Of a stretch of DNA of 64,000 bases, positions 45,916 to 56,759 are shown piece by piece. The stretch's first letter is position 1, and every line of letters starts with the position of its first letter. A program made the position numbers and the translations under genes. The DNA comes from Actinomycetaceae bacterium. Lineage in GTDB: Bacteria > Actinomycetota > Actinomycetes > Actinomycetales > Actinomycetaceae. The notes beneath the pieces were generated by a model that made no database searches, had not been told where the DNA came from, and saw only the letters and a program-made list of their open reading frames with translations. The DNA lies in NCBI GenBank assembly GCA_030538185.1, contig JAUNUK010000003.1, forward strand, positions 344,519 to 408,518, in the 5' to 3' direction.

Positions 45916-46332
45916 TTAATCGTCAGTCATGACTACATGCAAGCCGCCCACTAGACCAGCGATAACGTTGTAGATGAAGGCAGAAAGGAAGGCCAGAACT
46001 ACGACGAGGAACATCTGGGCGACAGAAAAAATGGTGACAAAAGCCAAGACGCGTGAAAAATGCAGCATCTCTAGCAACTTCGTCAGGGACCCGGCACCGA
46101 TGGACCCAATGAAGGACTCCAGTGAAGAAAATACTTTCATTGCATCCAGGACGAACCACAATAAGGCAGAGGCCACTATTTGCATGACCCCGAGAGCAGC
46201 AGAGACCAAGAAGCCGACCTTGGCAGCAGAGAGGGGGTCGATGCGTTCCAGGGTTAGGCGCACACGCCTGGGGCCTGGGATGCTGCTCGCAACCGGCTGC
46301 TCGCCAGAGTCAAGGTTGACCTCTGCACTCAT
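45916..46332 (-). CDS. DUF3566 transmembrane protein
   Basis: A 138-residue protein with two or three membrane helices and the family lead VRLTLERIDPLSAAKVGFLVSAA. DUF3566 proteins lie directly after gyrA in many actinobacteria (Rv0007 in M. tuberculosis); the function is not known. The ATG at 46332 is 2 nt past the gyrA stop with GAGGA 6 nt upstream, so it is co-translated with gyrA. Confidence 0.88.
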   Translation of the reverse strand: MSAEVNLDSGEQPVASSIPGPRRVRLTLERIDPLSAAKVGFLVSAALGVMQIVASALLWFVLDAMKVFSSLESFIGSIGAGSLTKLLEMLHFSRVLAFVTIFSVAQMFLVVVLAFLSAFIYNVIAGLVGGLHVVMTDD

Positions 46333-46334
46333 TG

Positions 46335-48992
46335 TCACTCCTCGGTATCTTCTTTGTCGGACTCTTTCGTCGCTACCGTGGTTTCTTTGTCAGAAACTTC
46401 AGTGTCTTCCTCATTATCATCCTCGTTTTCGCTGCCGTTTTCAGTATTTAAGGCGACGTGGATGACTCGATCGCCCTTTTCTGGTCTGACGAATGTCACG
46501 CCCTGGGTGGCGCGACCCGTGCGAGGTACCTCATCAACGCGGCAACGCATGATCTTTCCGCCCTCCATGATGACCAAAACTTCTGCTTCTTCATTGACGA
46601 TGAGGGAACCGACGAGGTCTCCGCGGGCTTCTACCAAGTTTGCGACCTTGATGCCTATGCCTCCCCTGCCCTGGACACGGTATTCGTCAATCGAAGAACG
46701 TTTTGCGAAGCCGCCCTCGGTGACGATCAGTAATTCGCCTTCACCACTTAAGACGTCCATGGTCAGCAGCTCGTCGTCTGCTCTGAAGCGCATGCCGGTC
46801 ACCCCGGAGGTGGCCCGTCCCATGGGTCGAAGCTGTGTGTCATCGGCGATGAACCTCAAAGACTGTCCCTTGCGAGAAACCAGCAATAGGTGATCGTCTT
46901 CGTTGCACAACACGGCAGAAACCAGCTGATCGGTTTCGCCTTTAGCGTTTTCGCGCAGGTTAATGGCAATCAGGCCGCCTGTGCGCCTAGTATCAAAATC
47001 GGGCAGGGCCGTCTTTTTCACCAGCCCGTGCTTAGTCGCCAAAACTAAGTATTGTGCCTGGTTGAAGTCCTTCAACTGCAAGACCTGGGTGATGCGTTCC
47101 TCGGGTTGGAACTCCAGCAAGTTCGCAACGTGCTGGCCCTTGGCGTCGCGTCCGCCCTCGGGAATTTCGTAGCCTTTTATCTTGTAGACGCGCCCGAAGT
47201 TTGTGAAAAACAGCAGCCAGTCGTGCGTTGTGGTGGTGAAGAAGTGTTCGACCACATCGTCTTCACGCAGTTGAGCACCCTTGATGCCCTTGCCTCCGCG
47301 GCGTTGTGACCTGTACTGGTCGGTTCTGGTGCGTTTGGTGTAACCGCCAACCGTGATGGTGACGACGACGTCCTCGTCTGGGACCAGGTCCTCTATGGAC
47401 ATTTCGCCTTCGAAGGGCACGATGGCTGTGCGCCTCTCGTCACCGAATTTATCGGTGATTTCGGCTAATTCTTCGGAAATAATAGAGCGCTGGCGTTCTG
47501 GTTTGGCCAAAATGTCTTGGTAATCGGCAACCTTGGCGGCCAGTTCGGCGTGTTCGTCAACGATTTTTTGACGCTCGAGGGCGGCCAGGCGACGCAACTG
47601 CAAAGCCAGGATGGCATCGGCCTGGATTTCATCTATCCCCAGCAGATCAATCAGGCCCATGCGTGCCTCATCAACCGTTGGTGACCTGCGGATCAGCGCA
47701 ATAACCTCGTCCAAAGCATCGAGGGCCTTAAGGTAGCCTTCCAAAATGTGCAGGCGCTCTTGGGCCTTGCGCAGCCTAAACTTCGTGCGGCGCACAATGA
47801 CATCAATCTGGTGCTCGACCCAGTGGTGGATAAAGCCGTCAATCGACAAGGTCCTGGGAACCCCATCGACCAGGGCCAACATATTGGCTGGGAAAGAGTC
47901 CTGCAACTGTGTGCGCTTGTAGAGGTTATTTAGCACAACCTTGGCAACCGCATCGCGCTTCAGCACGATTACAATGCGTTGACCAGCCCTATCAGAGGTC
48001 TCATCACGCAGGTCAGCCACGCCTTGAATATGCCCGTCCTTTACCAGCTGGGCAATCTTCATCACCAGGTTATCGGGGTTGACCTGGTAGGGCAGGGATG
48101 TGACCACCAAGCAGGTGCGGTCATGGATCTCTTCAACAGAGACCTCGGCGCGCTGCACAATGGATCCACGACCTGTACGGTAGGCCTCTTCGATGCCCTT
48201 ACGCCCCAAGATGGTTGCGCCCGTTGGAAAATCAGGTCCCTTAATAATGCCCAGCAGGGCCTCAAGCAGTTCCTCGCGGCTGGCTTCCGGGTTGGACAGA
48301 TACCACTGGGCACCTGCAGAGACCTCCCGCAGATTATGTGGAGGAATACGGGTGGCCATGCCCACGGCAATACCCTCAGAACCGTTGACCAGCAAGGATG
48401 GGAATCGTGCCGGCAAGACGCGCGGTTCTTGGTTGCGCCCGTCGTAGTTGTCCATAAAGTCGACGGTGTCTTCGTCGATGTCACGCACCATCTCCATGGA
48501 CAGGGGCGCCATTTTACATTCCGTGTACCTGGGTGCTGCCGGGCCCAGGTTGCCTGGCGATCCAAAGTTACCCTGCCCTGAAACCAGCGGGTAACGCATA
48601 GACCAAGGCTGCACCAAGCGAGCCAGTGCGTCATATACCGAAGCGTCACCATGTGGGTGGAAGTGACCCATGACGTCACCAACAACGCGCATACACTTTG
48701 AGTAAGCAGAATTCGGTCGGTATCCCCCGTCATACATGGCGTACAAAATACGCCTGTGAACAGGCTTCATTCCGTCACGGACCTCGGGCAAAGCGCGGCC
48801 AACAATGACAGACATGGCATAGTCCAGGTAAGAGCGCTGCATCTCTTTTTCCAGGTCAACAGGCGAGATTCGTCCCTGTTCTATAGCCACCTGGTCAACG
48901 TCAGAGACTGCAACCGACGACGTGCCTTGCGTTTCAAGGTCTTTTTCTTCACTCACGTTTTTTCTTTTCCTTTTCGAGGGCGCTTCGCTCAC
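46335..48992 (-). CDS. gyrA: DNA gyrase subunit A
   Basis: An 885-residue type II topoisomerase breakage-reunion subunit. The catalytic Tyr156 lies in APRYTE, and the quinolone region reads [10 protein letters not shown], with Ala117 where E. coli has Ser83 and Asp121 where it has Asp87; Ala at this place is normal for mycobacteria. The C-terminal half contains the six-bladed domain with the gyrase box QRRGGKG. The acidic tail ([11 protein letters not shown]...) is long. The start is taken as GTG 48992; GTG 48956, closer to an AAGGA, is possible and would drop 12 residues. Confidence 0.96.
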   Translation of the reverse strand: MSEAPSKRKRKNVSEEKDLETQGTSSVAVSDVDQVAIEQGRISPVDLEKEMQRSYLDYAMSVIVGRALPEVRDGMKPVHRRILYAMYDGGYRPNSAYSKCMRVVGDVMGHFHPHGDASVYDALARLVQPWSMRYPLVSGQGNFGSPGNLGPAAPRYTECKMAPLSMEMVRDIDEDTVDFMDNYDGRNQEPRVLPARFPSLLVNGSEGIAVGMATRIPPHNLREVSAGAQWYLSNPEASREELLEALLGIIKGPDFPTGATILGRKGIEEAYRTGRGSIVQRAEVSVEEIHDRTCLVVTSLPYQVNPDNLVMKIAQLVKDGHIQGVADLRDETSDRAGQRIVIVLKRDAVAKVVLNNLYKRTQLQDSFPANMLALVDGVPRTLSIDGFIHHWVEHQIDVIVRRTKFRLRKAQERLHILEGYLKALDALDEVIALIRRSPTVDEARMGLIDLLGIDEIQADAILALQLRRLAALERQKIVDEHAELAAKVADYQDILAKPERQRSIISEELAEITDKFGDERRTAIVPFEGEMSIEDLVPDEDVVVTITVGGYTKRTRTDQYRSQRRGGKGIKGAQLREDDVVEHFFTTTTHDWLLFFTNFGRVYKIKGYEIPEGGRDAKGQHVANLLEFQPEERITQVLQLKDFNQAQYLVLATKHGLVKKTALPDFDTRRTGGLIAINLRENAKGETDQLVSAVLCNEDDHLLLVSRKGQSLRFIADDTQLRPMGRATSGVTGMRFRADDELLTMDVLSGEGELLIVTEGGFAKRSSIDEYRVQGRGGIGIKVANLVEARGDLVGSLIVNEEAEVLVIMEGGKIMRCRVDEVPRTGRATQGVTFVRPEKGDRVIHVALNTENGSENEDDNEEDTEVSDKETTVATKESDKEDTEE

Positions 48993-49018
48993 ACCGTGGT
49001 TGTTGGGCTACTGCCTTG

Positions 49019-51082
49019 CTAAATGTCTAGGAATCGCACATCTTGTGCATTGCGTTGAATAAAGTGGCGCCGGGATTCGACGTCCTCACCCATAAGCATG
49101 GAAAAAACCTCGTCAGCCGAGGCTGCTTCCTGTAAAGAAACCTGCTTGAGCAACCTGGCCTCAGGATCCATAGTGGTCTCCCACAACTCCGAGGGGTTCA
49201 TCTCACCCAGACCCTTATAGCGTTGGACTCCGCCTTCCTTGGGCAGGCGCCTGCCTTTTTCCTGACCCCCATCCAGGCGTGAATCTTTTTCCTTATCGGA
49301 ATAAACAAATTCATGCGGTGCGTTTGACCACTTCAAACGGTACAAGGGAGGGGTTGCCAAGTAGATGTGTCCGCGTTCAATAAGAGGGCGCATATACCTG
49401 AACAACAAGGTCAACAACAAGGTCGTGATGTGTTGGCCATCAACATCGGCATCAGCCATGAGGACAATCTTGTAATAGCGCAGTTTTTCTATGTCGAAAT
49501 CCTCGCCAATACCTGTTCCGAAAGCAGTGATAAGCGCCTGGATTTCACGGTTGTCTAAGGCCCTGTCAACCCGGGCCTTTTCAACATTCAGGATCTTGCC
49601 GCGCAGAGGCAAGATGGCCTGGTGTTCAGGGTTGCGTCCCTGAACCGCAGAGCCACCTGCCGAGTCGCCCTCGACAATGAAAATTTCGGAAACGGTGGCG
49701 TCCCTGGAAGAACAATCCCTCAATTTGCCGGGCATAGAGGCGGACTCTAAAGCGCCCTTACGGCGGGTAGCGTCCCTGGCTTTGCGTGCGGCCGCACGCG
49801 CCATTTGGGCCTGTTGCGCCTTGATGATGATGCTTTTGGCTTCTGTGGGGTGGCCGTCAAACCAGTCGCCAAGCTTTTGTTGCATGACCCGGTTGACGAA
49901 GGTTCTGGCTTCCGTGTTTCCCAGTTTGGTTTTGGTTTGCCCCTCGAACTGAGGGTTGCCAAGCTTGATGGAAATGACGGCGGTTAAGCCTTCGCGGGCA
50001 TCCTCGCCCGAGAGGTTTTCGTCCTTTTCTTTGATGATGTTGTGTTCGCGCCCATACTTGTTCATCAAGGTCGTGAGGGCCGCTCTGAAACCTTCTTCGT
50101 GTGCCCCGCCCTCGGTTGTGTTAATCGTATTGGCATAGGTGTAAACAGATTCTGAATAGGCAGTCGTCCACTGCATTGCGACTTCCAAAGAAATAACGCG
50201 TTCGGTGTCTTCCGATTCAAAGTCGATGATCTCGGGGTGGATGATCTCCGCTTTTTTGGTGTTGTTAATGTATTCGACGTAGTCACGCAGGCCACCGGAG
50301 TAGCAATATGAAACCTCGCGGTAACCTGTGTGCGGATCGTCGGCAGTTCCCTCTTCATCCCCTGTGACAAAATCACCGGCGTCAACCGCGGTGGGACGCA
50401 GATCCGTCAGGGTGATGCGAAGACCCTTATTGAGGAATGCCATTTGTTGGAAACGGGTACGCAGGGTCTCAAAGCTGAACTCTGTGGTTTCAAAGATGGT
50501 CGGGTCAGGGTAGAAGGTCTGGGTGGTTCCAACGTCATCTGTGGTTTCCCCGCGTTCCAAGGGCTTGATGACTTTTCCGCCCTCGCCAAAAGTGATGCGC
50601 CAAACGTAACCCTGGCGACGAACCTCGGTTTCGACACGTTCGGATAGGGCGTTGACGACGGAGATGCCCACCCCGTGCAGGCCACCCGATACTGCGTAGC
50701 CTCCGCCACCGAATTTGCCGCCGGCGTGCAGGATGGTCATGACGACTTCCACCGTGGGACGCAGTTCGGTGGGGTGTTCGTCTACAGGGATACCGCGGCC
50801 ATTGTCTTGGATGCGCACCCCTCCGTCTGCCTGCAGAGTAATGCTTATGTGGTCACAAAAACCTGCCAGGGCTTCATCGACAGAGTTGTCGACTACCTCG
50901 TAGACGAGGTGGTGTAGACCGCGCTCCCCCGTTGAACCGATGTACATTCCAGGACGAATTCTTACAGCCTCTAGGCCCTCGAGAACGGTAATGTCCGAGG
51001 CCTCATAGTGCTCTATGGAAGAATTAATTTCACCTGAATCGGAAGAACTGGATAAAACATCATTGGCGTTGTCGTTGGCCAC
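49019..51082 (-). CDS. gyrB: DNA gyrase subunit B
   Basis: A 687-residue ATPase subunit of gyrase. GHKL ATPase motifs ([27 protein letters not shown]) and the TOPRIM motifs ([20 protein letters not shown]) are intact. The GTG start is preceded by AAGGAGA with 8-nt spacing. The 215 bp between it and dciA probably holds its promoter; a TAGGAT box is visible near 51155 on the minus strand but no firm -35. Confidence 0.97.
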   Translation of the reverse strand: MANDNANDVLSSSSDSGEINSSIEHYEASDITVLEGLEAVRIRPGMYIGSTGERGLHHLVYEVVDNSVDEALAGFCDHISITLQADGGVRIQDNGRGIPVDEHPTELRPTVEVVMTILHAGGKFGGGGYAVSGGLHGVGISVVNALSERVETEVRRQGYVWRITFGEGGKVIKPLERGETTDDVGTTQTFYPDPTIFETTEFSFETLRTRFQQMAFLNKGLRITLTDLRPTAVDAGDFVTGDEEGTADDPHTGYREVSYCYSGGLRDYVEYINNTKKAEIIHPEIIDFESEDTERVISLEVAMQWTTAYSESVYTYANTINTTEGGAHEEGFRAALTTLMNKYGREHNIIKEKDENLSGEDAREGLTAVISIKLGNPQFEGQTKTKLGNTEARTFVNRVMQQKLGDWFDGHPTEAKSIIIKAQQAQMARAAARKARDATRRKGALESASMPGKLRDCSSRDATVSEIFIVEGDSAGGSAVQGRNPEHQAILPLRGKILNVEKARVDRALDNREIQALITAFGTGIGEDFDIEKLRYYKIVLMADADVDGQHITTLLLTLLFRYMRPLIERGHIYLATPPLYRLKWSNAPHEFVYSDKEKDSRLDGGQEKGRRLPKEGGVQRYKGLGEMNPSELWETTMDPEARLLKQVSLQEAASADEVFSMLMGEDVESRRHFIQRNAQDVRFLDI

Positions 51083-51297
51083 GCGAGGGATCTCCTTAGG
51101 AGCTTTCTTGGGACTCGGTCACTCCGATATCCGGCAATCTTCGATGCCTTAGAAATCCTAGCGTAAATTTTGATAATTAGCTTCCTGAGCCACCTCAAGG
51201 CACCCACGATTAGACGAATATGCACTCGTGTGGTAACCCACCTAAACGCGATTGCGGGCCTCATTTTTGCTCACAAGGTAGGAAAACATCGATCGCC

Positions 51298-51951
51298 TTA
51301 CCCGTATGTGTCTCGTGGTCCTGGGCCCGGCACCGTTCTGGGGCCCCTTCTCCACGTGGGCGCCTGTGGGCCATGAACCACCACAAGCTTAATCACTCCC
51401 GAGCCAAGTTCTTCATCCAAACGCCGTTCCAGCTGAGGCAAAAGAGCTTTTATTTGTTGTGCCCAAGCCGTAGACGTCGCCCTGAGAGTCAAACGGCCTT
51501 CATCGAAGCTGTCAATGACACAGTGCTGAGCCACGTGGGTACCCACGATCTCTTCCCAAGAATCCTTTAGCTGAGCAACCCTTACGTTGATATCCCAGCC
51601 TTCACGCTTGATGAAACCTCGCGCAAGGGACCCAAGTTTTTTCGGATCGAATCGAGATTTTCTTGCTCCTGTGCGCCCTCGCGCAATCGCTGGCGTTTGC
51701 CCCCAGTCATAACGCGCCAAGGTTTTAGGATCGAAACCCAAGGCTTGAAGCATCTGTTGTGATGACAAACCCTCAATATCTGGTTTTTCTTCACTACCGG
51801 AGGTGAAATCCGAACCGGTTTCAGCGTCCTTGTGTATGTGTTCTGTTTTTTTTCGCCGCAGCACGCCTGCAGGAACACGACCGTAACCTGCCGCGAAGGC
51901 CGCTTCTTGTATCGCCTCAAGGCTGCGCAAAGGCAAGTCTGAGTGAATCAT
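51298..51951 (-). CDS. dciA: DciA-type (DUF721) replicative helicase operator
   Basis: A 217-residue protein. The C-terminal half (KREGWDINVRVAQLKDSWEEIVGTHVAQHCVI...LTLRATSTAWAQQIKALLPQLERRLDEELG) is the DUF721 KH-like domain of DciA, which loads or activates DnaB in bacteria lacking DnaC/DnaI. The N-terminal half is charged and poorly conserved. The C-terminal tail is Pro/Arg/Gly-rich. The ATG overlaps the recF stop by 4 bp, the usual recF-dciA-gyrB order. Confidence 0.88.
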   Translation of the reverse strand: MIHSDLPLRSLEAIQEAAFAAGYGRVPAGVLRRKKTEHIHKDAETGSDFTSGSEEKPDIEGLSSQQMLQALGFDPKTLARYDWGQTPAIARGRTGARKSRFDPKKLGSLARGFIKREGWDINVRVAQLKDSWEEIVGTHVAQHCVIDSFDEGRLTLRATSTAWAQQIKALLPQLERRLDEELGSGVIKLVVVHGPQAPTWRRGPRTVPGPGPRDTYG

Positions 51952-53234
51952 TGCGAATCTTCTTTCGCGGGGTGTGGGTTCAATGCATTTTCTTCCACGA
52001 TTGAACCCTTGGTGACACGGTAATAAGTGGCCTGCGTAAATTCGGGCAAATCCTCTTTAACCGCGGCAGTGATCAGTACCTGTTCTGCTTCTTTTATTGC
52101 ATCCAGGAGGCTTGTGCGTCTGGAAGCATCCAGTTTTGAAAACACATCATCCAGGATTAATACAGGAGTAGATGAATTGATGTTTTTTAACCACTCAAAT
52201 GAAGCCAATTTTAAAGCTAGCGCAACCGACCAGGTCTCCCCGTGGGAGGCATAACCCTTGACAGGGAGCCCATCGAGATGCAGCGACAGATCATCTCTGT
52301 GGGACCCAACTAAATTTACTGCTCTTTGCAGTTCCTCTGACCTACGTTTCTTCATTAAGGCCCCTAGCCTCCTGCCACAATCCAGTTCCCAGGCTTTTCT
52401 TTCATTGCTTGTTGACCCTGCTTGAAGTTCGGGAAAATCTGAAGGAATATAGCTGTCGAGTTGGCAAATATAACTTGCCTCGAGGTGAGATTCCAGGGCA
52501 GAAATTTTGCGATACGCAGCCCAGATAGGCCTGTTCATCTGGGACAAAAGTTCCTTCCTGGCTGTGATAACACTAGCGGCCAAAGGAATTAATTGTTCAT
52601 CCCACACAGTCATCATCGCCTCAACCTCAGCAGGACTTGCTTGAGAAAATTTGAGATTCTTCAAGGTAGCTGCCCGTTGACGTAAAACCTTATCTTGCTC
52701 TGAAAGTATGGGTGCGAGAGTTGGTCTGGCTTGCTGAATTAGTCGATCTAAGAAGAGCCTGCGTGTGGAGGGATCACCTTGGATTAAAGACATGTCCTCT
52801 GGCGCAAAGATCACAAGGGGAAGATTGCCCAATAAGGTGCGTGGCCTGACTGGTTGGCGATTGAGGCGCGCACGGTTAGCTTTGCCAGAGATAATTTCTA
52901 AATCCAATAAGGTATCACGCTCACCTTCCCTAGCTTTAAGTCGAATTACGGCTGCCGAGGGCGGTGCGTCGATCGTGTTATTGTCCTCCACATTTGTCTG
53001 ATCTCTTGGGCTCTTTGTGCCTTCGCCCTCGGAAATTTTTTGTGGGACACGCACCAAGGGGGTGTCTTTGGCAACCCTGTGTGAGGAAAGCATTGACATA
53101 TAGGCGATAGCCTCAACGAAATTGGTTTTCCCTTGCCCGTTTAAGCCGGTAAAGACGCAAATACCTGGTTTGAGGCCGATAACGAGGTGCGCATAACTTC
53201 GATAGTCGTCTAAGGCGACATCAGATACCCACAT
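51948..53234 (-). CDS. recF: DNA replication and repair protein RecF
   Basis: A 428-residue SMC-like ATPase that loads RecA at gaps. Walker A is GLNGQGKTN, the signature is VKGYASHGETWSVALALKLA, and Walker B is PVLILDDVFSKLD. An extra hydrophilic insertion of about 30 residues after the Walker A segment (KISEGEGTKSPRDQTNVED) is longer than in typical RecF. It starts 21 bp after dnaN ends. Confidence 0.95.
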   Translation of the reverse strand: MWVSDVALDDYRSYAHLVIGLKPGICVFTGLNGQGKTNFVEAIAYMSMLSSHRVAKDTPLVRVPQKISEGEGTKSPRDQTNVEDNNTIDAPPSAAVIRLKAREGERDTLLDLEIISGKANRARLNRQPVRPRTLLGNLPLVIFAPEDMSLIQGDPSTRRLFLDRLIQQARPTLAPILSEQDKVLRQRAATLKNLKFSQASPAEVEAMMTVWDEQLIPLAASVITARKELLSQMNRPIWAAYRKISALESHLEASYICQLDSYIPSDFPELQAGSTSNERKAWELDCGRRLGALMKKRRSEELQRAVNLVGSHRDDLSLHLDGLPVKGYASHGETWSVALALKLASFEWLKNINSSTPVLILDDVFSKLDASRRTSLLDAIKEAEQVLITAAVKEDLPEFTQATYYRVTKGSIVEENALNPHPAKEDSQ

Positions 53235-53255
53235 GCCATGCCTTAGAAAAATAAC

Positions 53256-54383
53256 TTAGATGCCGAAACGGATTGGCATTAATAAGTACTTGAAATCTTG
53301 CTGATCTGATCCACCAATTTCAGCCTGACCTGTAATGATTGCGGGTCGAGCAGAATCGGTGAAAGACAGGCGCACATAGTTTGTGTCGAGGGCAGACAGC
53401 CCATCAAGCAAGTAACGAGAGTTAAACGCGGTGGTAATATCCGGGCCTTCAAGATGACAAGGGATGTTTTCAACCGCGTGAGCATCTTCACCTTGACCTG
53501 CTTCAAGAGAAATATTTCCTTCGGAAATGGTCAGGCGAATCTGATTATTGTGAGCAGCAACCAAAGACACACGTTTCACGGAATCAGAAAGTTCAGACGT
53601 TGAAACGACGACATAGGTTGTAGAAACATCGGGGAAAAGTTTACGAACATCAGGATAATCACCATCATTGAGCTGTGAGGTGACAGTTCTGCCGCCCGCT
53701 TCGAATCCAATGATCGCCATGCCCTGAGTTTCCAAGGCGATGTTCACTGGCCCACTGGTTGTCATAGACTTGGCGACGTCCTGTAAGGTTTTCGCTTTGA
53801 CCAGTGCTTTAATATCGAGATCTTGAAGGGATGGATCCCACTCGATTTCGCGTAGAGCCAAACGGTAGCGGTCTGTGGCCAGCAGAGAAATAATCGATCC
53901 GACCATTTCCATACGCACGCTTGTCAAAAGGGGAAGCGTATCGTCACGTGAGGCAGCAATCGAGACCTGGTTGACGGCATGACCAAGGACATTCGCGTCG
54001 ACAACCCCTTTGAATTCGGGGAAAGATGGAAGTGGCGGGTAGTCATCAATGGGCATAGAGGGAAGCGAAAAGGATGACGCACCACATTTGATAACTAATT
54101 TTTGTTCGTCGTGTTCAACATCGACAGGGCGGTTGGGCAAGGAACGACAGATCTCTGCCAAGAGGCGACCTGATACAACAACCTGTCCTTCGTTTTCGAC
54201 TTGTGCATCAACCACAACTTTTCCTGAAACTTCGTAATCGAAGGAGGAAATCTCAAGGCCCGATGTGGGTGAAGCGGTGATATGAACGCCTGCTAAAACG
54301 GGAACAGCTGGCCGCGTAGGTAAGGTTCGAGCAGCCCAAGAGACGGCTTCAGACAAGACCTCTTTTTCCACTCTGAACTTCAT
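53256..54383 (-). CDS. dnaN: DNA polymerase III beta subunit (sliding clamp)
   Basis: A 375-residue clamp with three beta-clamp domains, which rings DNA and tethers polymerase. Typical ends are seen: MKFRVEKEVLSEAVSWAAR at the start and YLLMPIRFGI at the end (MPIR is the clamp C-terminal signature). GGGGAA lies just before the ATG. A strong promoter is present about 55 bp upstream. Confidence 0.97.
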   Translation of the reverse strand: MKFRVEKEVLSEAVSWAARTLPTRPAVPVLAGVHITASPTSGLEISSFDYEVSGKVVVDAQVENEGQVVVSGRLLAEICRSLPNRPVDVEHDEQKLVIKCGASSFSLPSMPIDDYPPLPSFPEFKGVVDANVLGHAVNQVSIAASRDDTLPLLTSVRMEMVGSIISLLATDRYRLALREIEWDPSLQDLDIKALVKAKTLQDVAKSMTTSGPVNIALETQGMAIIGFEAGGRTVTSQLNDGDYPDVRKLFPDVSTTYVVVSTSELSDSVKRVSLVAAHNNQIRLTISEGNISLEAGQGEDAHAVENIPCHLEGPDITTAFNSRYLLDGLSALDTNYVRLSFTDSARPAIITGQAEIGGSDQQDFKYLLMPIRFGI

Positions 54384-54437
54384 CGATTCCCCTTAGATCT
54401 GCAGGCAAGTACACACCTTGGACAGTTCGCGAACACA

Positions 54438-54467
54438 TTTATAAGAAATGTTTTCAGGAACTGTCAA
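54438..54467 (-). promoter_or_regulatory. dnaN promoter
   Basis: On the minus strand, TTGACA (54462-54467) and TATAAA (54438-54443) are 18 bp apart, close to consensus, 54 bp before the dnaN start. Confidence 0.75.
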
Positions 54468-54594
54468 GCACTCTACTGTACCTGAAGACGTGTTGCGAGT
54501 GGCGGGAACTTGTCTTTCTTATTGATGTAGGGAAGTTCGTCGATGTAGGTTTGTAAAAGTCCCTAAACATTTTCCTTTTAACAGTCATCGGGTG

Positions 54595-54799
54595 TGTGGA
54601 TAGTGTTGAAAGGATGCAAGCTGGCTCGTGAATAGGCGTGGCGTTGTGTGAAGAACCTGGGGATAGTTATATGTCATTTTGTGGATGACTTGGGGATAAC
54701 TCTTGGGTGATGAAGTTATCCCCAGTTTCTGTGGAAGAAATCCACAGGAATGGGAGATATCAGTAAGTTATCCACTGTCTTTTCCACAGATGTGGATTT
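54595..54799. other. oriC: Chromosomal replication origin oriC (DnaA-box cluster)
   Basis: The dnaA-dnaN gap holds at least five one-mismatch DnaA boxes: TGTGGATAG (54595), TGTGGATGA (54680), TGGGGATAA (54691), TTATCCCCA (54716) and TTATCCACT (54768), plus weaker TGTGGATTT (54790). Boxes lie in both orientations. This is the usual actinobacterial origin location. The AT-rich unwinding site is not obvious; 54430-54460 or 54560-54580 are candidates. Confidence 0.8.
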
Positions 54800-54856
54800 T
54801 TACTTGAAATAATGCCAAAAGGTCTACAGAAAAGTAGATCGATGGATAATTTTGGG

Positions 54857-56293
54857 TTAACTTCTGGAGGTCGCATTTTTGATGCGGTTGGTCAACTCTG
54901 TGACGTGGTTGAAAATTGTGCGCTTCTCTGCCATCTGTGAGCTGATTTTCTTGTTTGCGTGCATGACGGTGGAGTGATCCCTGCCGCCAAATGACTGCCC
55001 GATCTTTGGTAGAGATGATTCCGTGAGTTCTCGGCACAGGTACATGGCGATTTGCCTGGGCTCCACCAGGCCCCGAGACCTGTCTGAAGAACACAGATCA
55101 TCGATGGTGATTGAGAAGTACTCGGCTGTTTGCGCCATGATGAGTGAAACGGTTACCTCATGGGTTTCTGTGTTTGAAATGAGATCCTTCAAGACCAGTT
55201 CAGCCAGAGACTTTTCTAAGGGTTGACGGTTTAAGGAGGCAAAAGCCGTGACGCGAAGGAGAGCGCCTTCCAGCTCGCGGATATTCGATGAAATTCTTGA
55301 GGCAATGTATTCCAAGACATCGTAAGGCGCATCCAGATCTTGTGAGGCGGCCTTCTTCGAAAGAATTGCGATACGAGTTTCCAAGTCTGGTGGTTGAACA
55401 TCAACAAGCAGGCCCCACTCAAAACGTGAAACCATGCGCTCTTCGAAACCGTGAAGCTGTTTCGGAGGAAGATCCGACGTGATGACTACCTGTTTATTGG
55501 CATTGTGTAAAGCGTTGAAGGTGTGGAAGAACTCTTCGATGGTCTGTTCTTTGTCCTGAATGAACTGGATGTCGTCGACCAACAAGAAGTCAACCTCACG
55601 GTAGCGGCGCTGGAATTCTTCAGCTCTGTCATCGCGGATGGAGTTAATGAAGTCATTGGTGAACTCTTCAGAGTTCAGGTAACGCACCCTCATTTGTGGA
55701 TACAAACTCAGGGCATAGTTGCCAATGGCGTGCAGTAAGTGTGTCTTGCCTAGTCCTGAACCTCCGTAGACAAAAAGAGGGTTGTAGGCCTTGGCTGGGG
55801 CTTCCACAATGGCAGTCGCAGCTGCAGAGGCGAAACGGTTGGACTGGCCCACGACGAAGGTTTCGAAGGTGTATTTCGGATTTAGATGGGTTTCGGGATC
55901 CCTGAGCAAGATTGAGATAGGAGTTTCTTGCGACGGAGGTGTCTCTGGGGTTTCTTTTGGAATTGTGAGGACAGGAAATTCTCCTGTTGTGGGAGGAAGC
56001 GGAACATCGGCAAGAGCTGCGTCAATAGTGGCAACAATGCGCAAGGGGCGACCAAGAGATGAGGAGAGAGAATTTGTTAAGGTCTTATATGCCACTTCCA
56101 TGATGACTTGACGAGCCACATCATTTGGAACAGCCAAAAGGATAGATCCATCCAGTAGGCCCAGGGGACGTGATTGTCGTAAGAATGGTAGCTGTGCAGC
56201 TGATAAGACGTTTTCAGTCTCCACTTTTGCAATGCTGGAAGTCCAGGCCATTGCCAATGTTTCTAGTGGAATCTCGTCAGTGTTTTCTACCAC
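54857..56293 (-). CDS. dnaA: Chromosomal replication initiator DnaA
   Basis: A 478-residue initiator. Domain I is at the N-terminus and a Pro/Glu-rich linker (about 100-127) forms domain II. The AAA+ core has Walker A GGSGLGKT (177-184) and Walker B LLVDDIQF. The C-terminal helix-turn-helix has the DnaA signature GQSFGGRDHSTVMHA. The start is GTG with GAAGAGG about 9 nt upstream. DnaA boxes on both sides suggest autoregulation. Confidence 0.97.
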   Translation of the reverse strand: MVENTDEIPLETLAMAWTSSIAKVETENVLSAAQLPFLRQSRPLGLLDGSILLAVPNDVARQVIMEVAYKTLTNSLSSSLGRPLRIVATIDAALADVPLPPTTGEFPVLTIPKETPETPPSQETPISILLRDPETHLNPKYTFETFVVGQSNRFASAAATAIVEAPAKAYNPLFVYGGSGLGKTHLLHAIGNYALSLYPQMRVRYLNSEEFTNDFINSIRDDRAEEFQRRYREVDFLLVDDIQFIQDKEQTIEEFFHTFNALHNANKQVVITSDLPPKQLHGFEERMVSRFEWGLLVDVQPPDLETRIAILSKKAASQDLDAPYDVLEYIASRISSNIRELEGALLRVTAFASLNRQPLEKSLAELVLKDLISNTETHEVTVSLIMAQTAEYFSITIDDLCSSDRSRGLVEPRQIAMYLCRELTESSLPKIGQSFGGRDHSTVMHANKKISSQMAEKRTIFNHVTELTNRIKNATSRS

Positions 56294-56364
56294 AGTTGTA
56301 GCCTCTTCTTTGCGCCTCTAAGTCTCTGCTGACTCGTAGGGACACTATGCCATGAAAATCAAAG

Positions 56365-56519
56365 TTATCCACAACTCAATCCACAGACTGGGGATAAATG
56401 ACATCGTTGTAGTTAGAGGTGTTTTTGCACATCACAGAGGAATTCTAAGCAATTAATGGCATTAATAAATTTGTGGGTAACTTCGCTATAAATTGGGACA
56501 AATGGCTTAGATATCCACA
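56365..56519. promoter_or_regulatory. DnaA boxes upstream of dnaA
   Basis: A perfect TTATCCACA (56365-56373), TGGGGATAA (56389), TGTGGGTAA (56472) and ATATCCACA (56511) lie in the dnaA-rpmH gap. They could autoregulate dnaA or form a second origin part. The rest of 56294-56759 holds AT-rich DNA, a TAAAAT -10-like box at 56627 for rpmH and no other gene. Confidence 0.65.
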
Positions 56520-56759
56520 TACGGCATGCCGAGGACGGGGCGTCATTGCTGTGTGGGACACGGAGGCTGTGGGGAAGGTTTAAGCCACAAGAGCCTTTGA
56601 GGGGTCGAGGTGTGAAAGAAAATGTGTAAAATACAGGTCGGCCCCAATTTGCGGGGAAATGCCGAATGTCTTACGGTTAATAGCTGTCTGTGCTCAAGTG
56701 CGGGTGTTGTGAATCCATGGCAGAGGGCACGTGCGTAGATTTTTTCAGGAGTGATATTA

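Noticed and set aside
415..53032. CCGAGGGCG as a KOPS-like strand-polar FtsK motif
   Set aside because: On the left replichore the copies lie in both orientations (about 7 versus 12), while KOPS are strongly polar.
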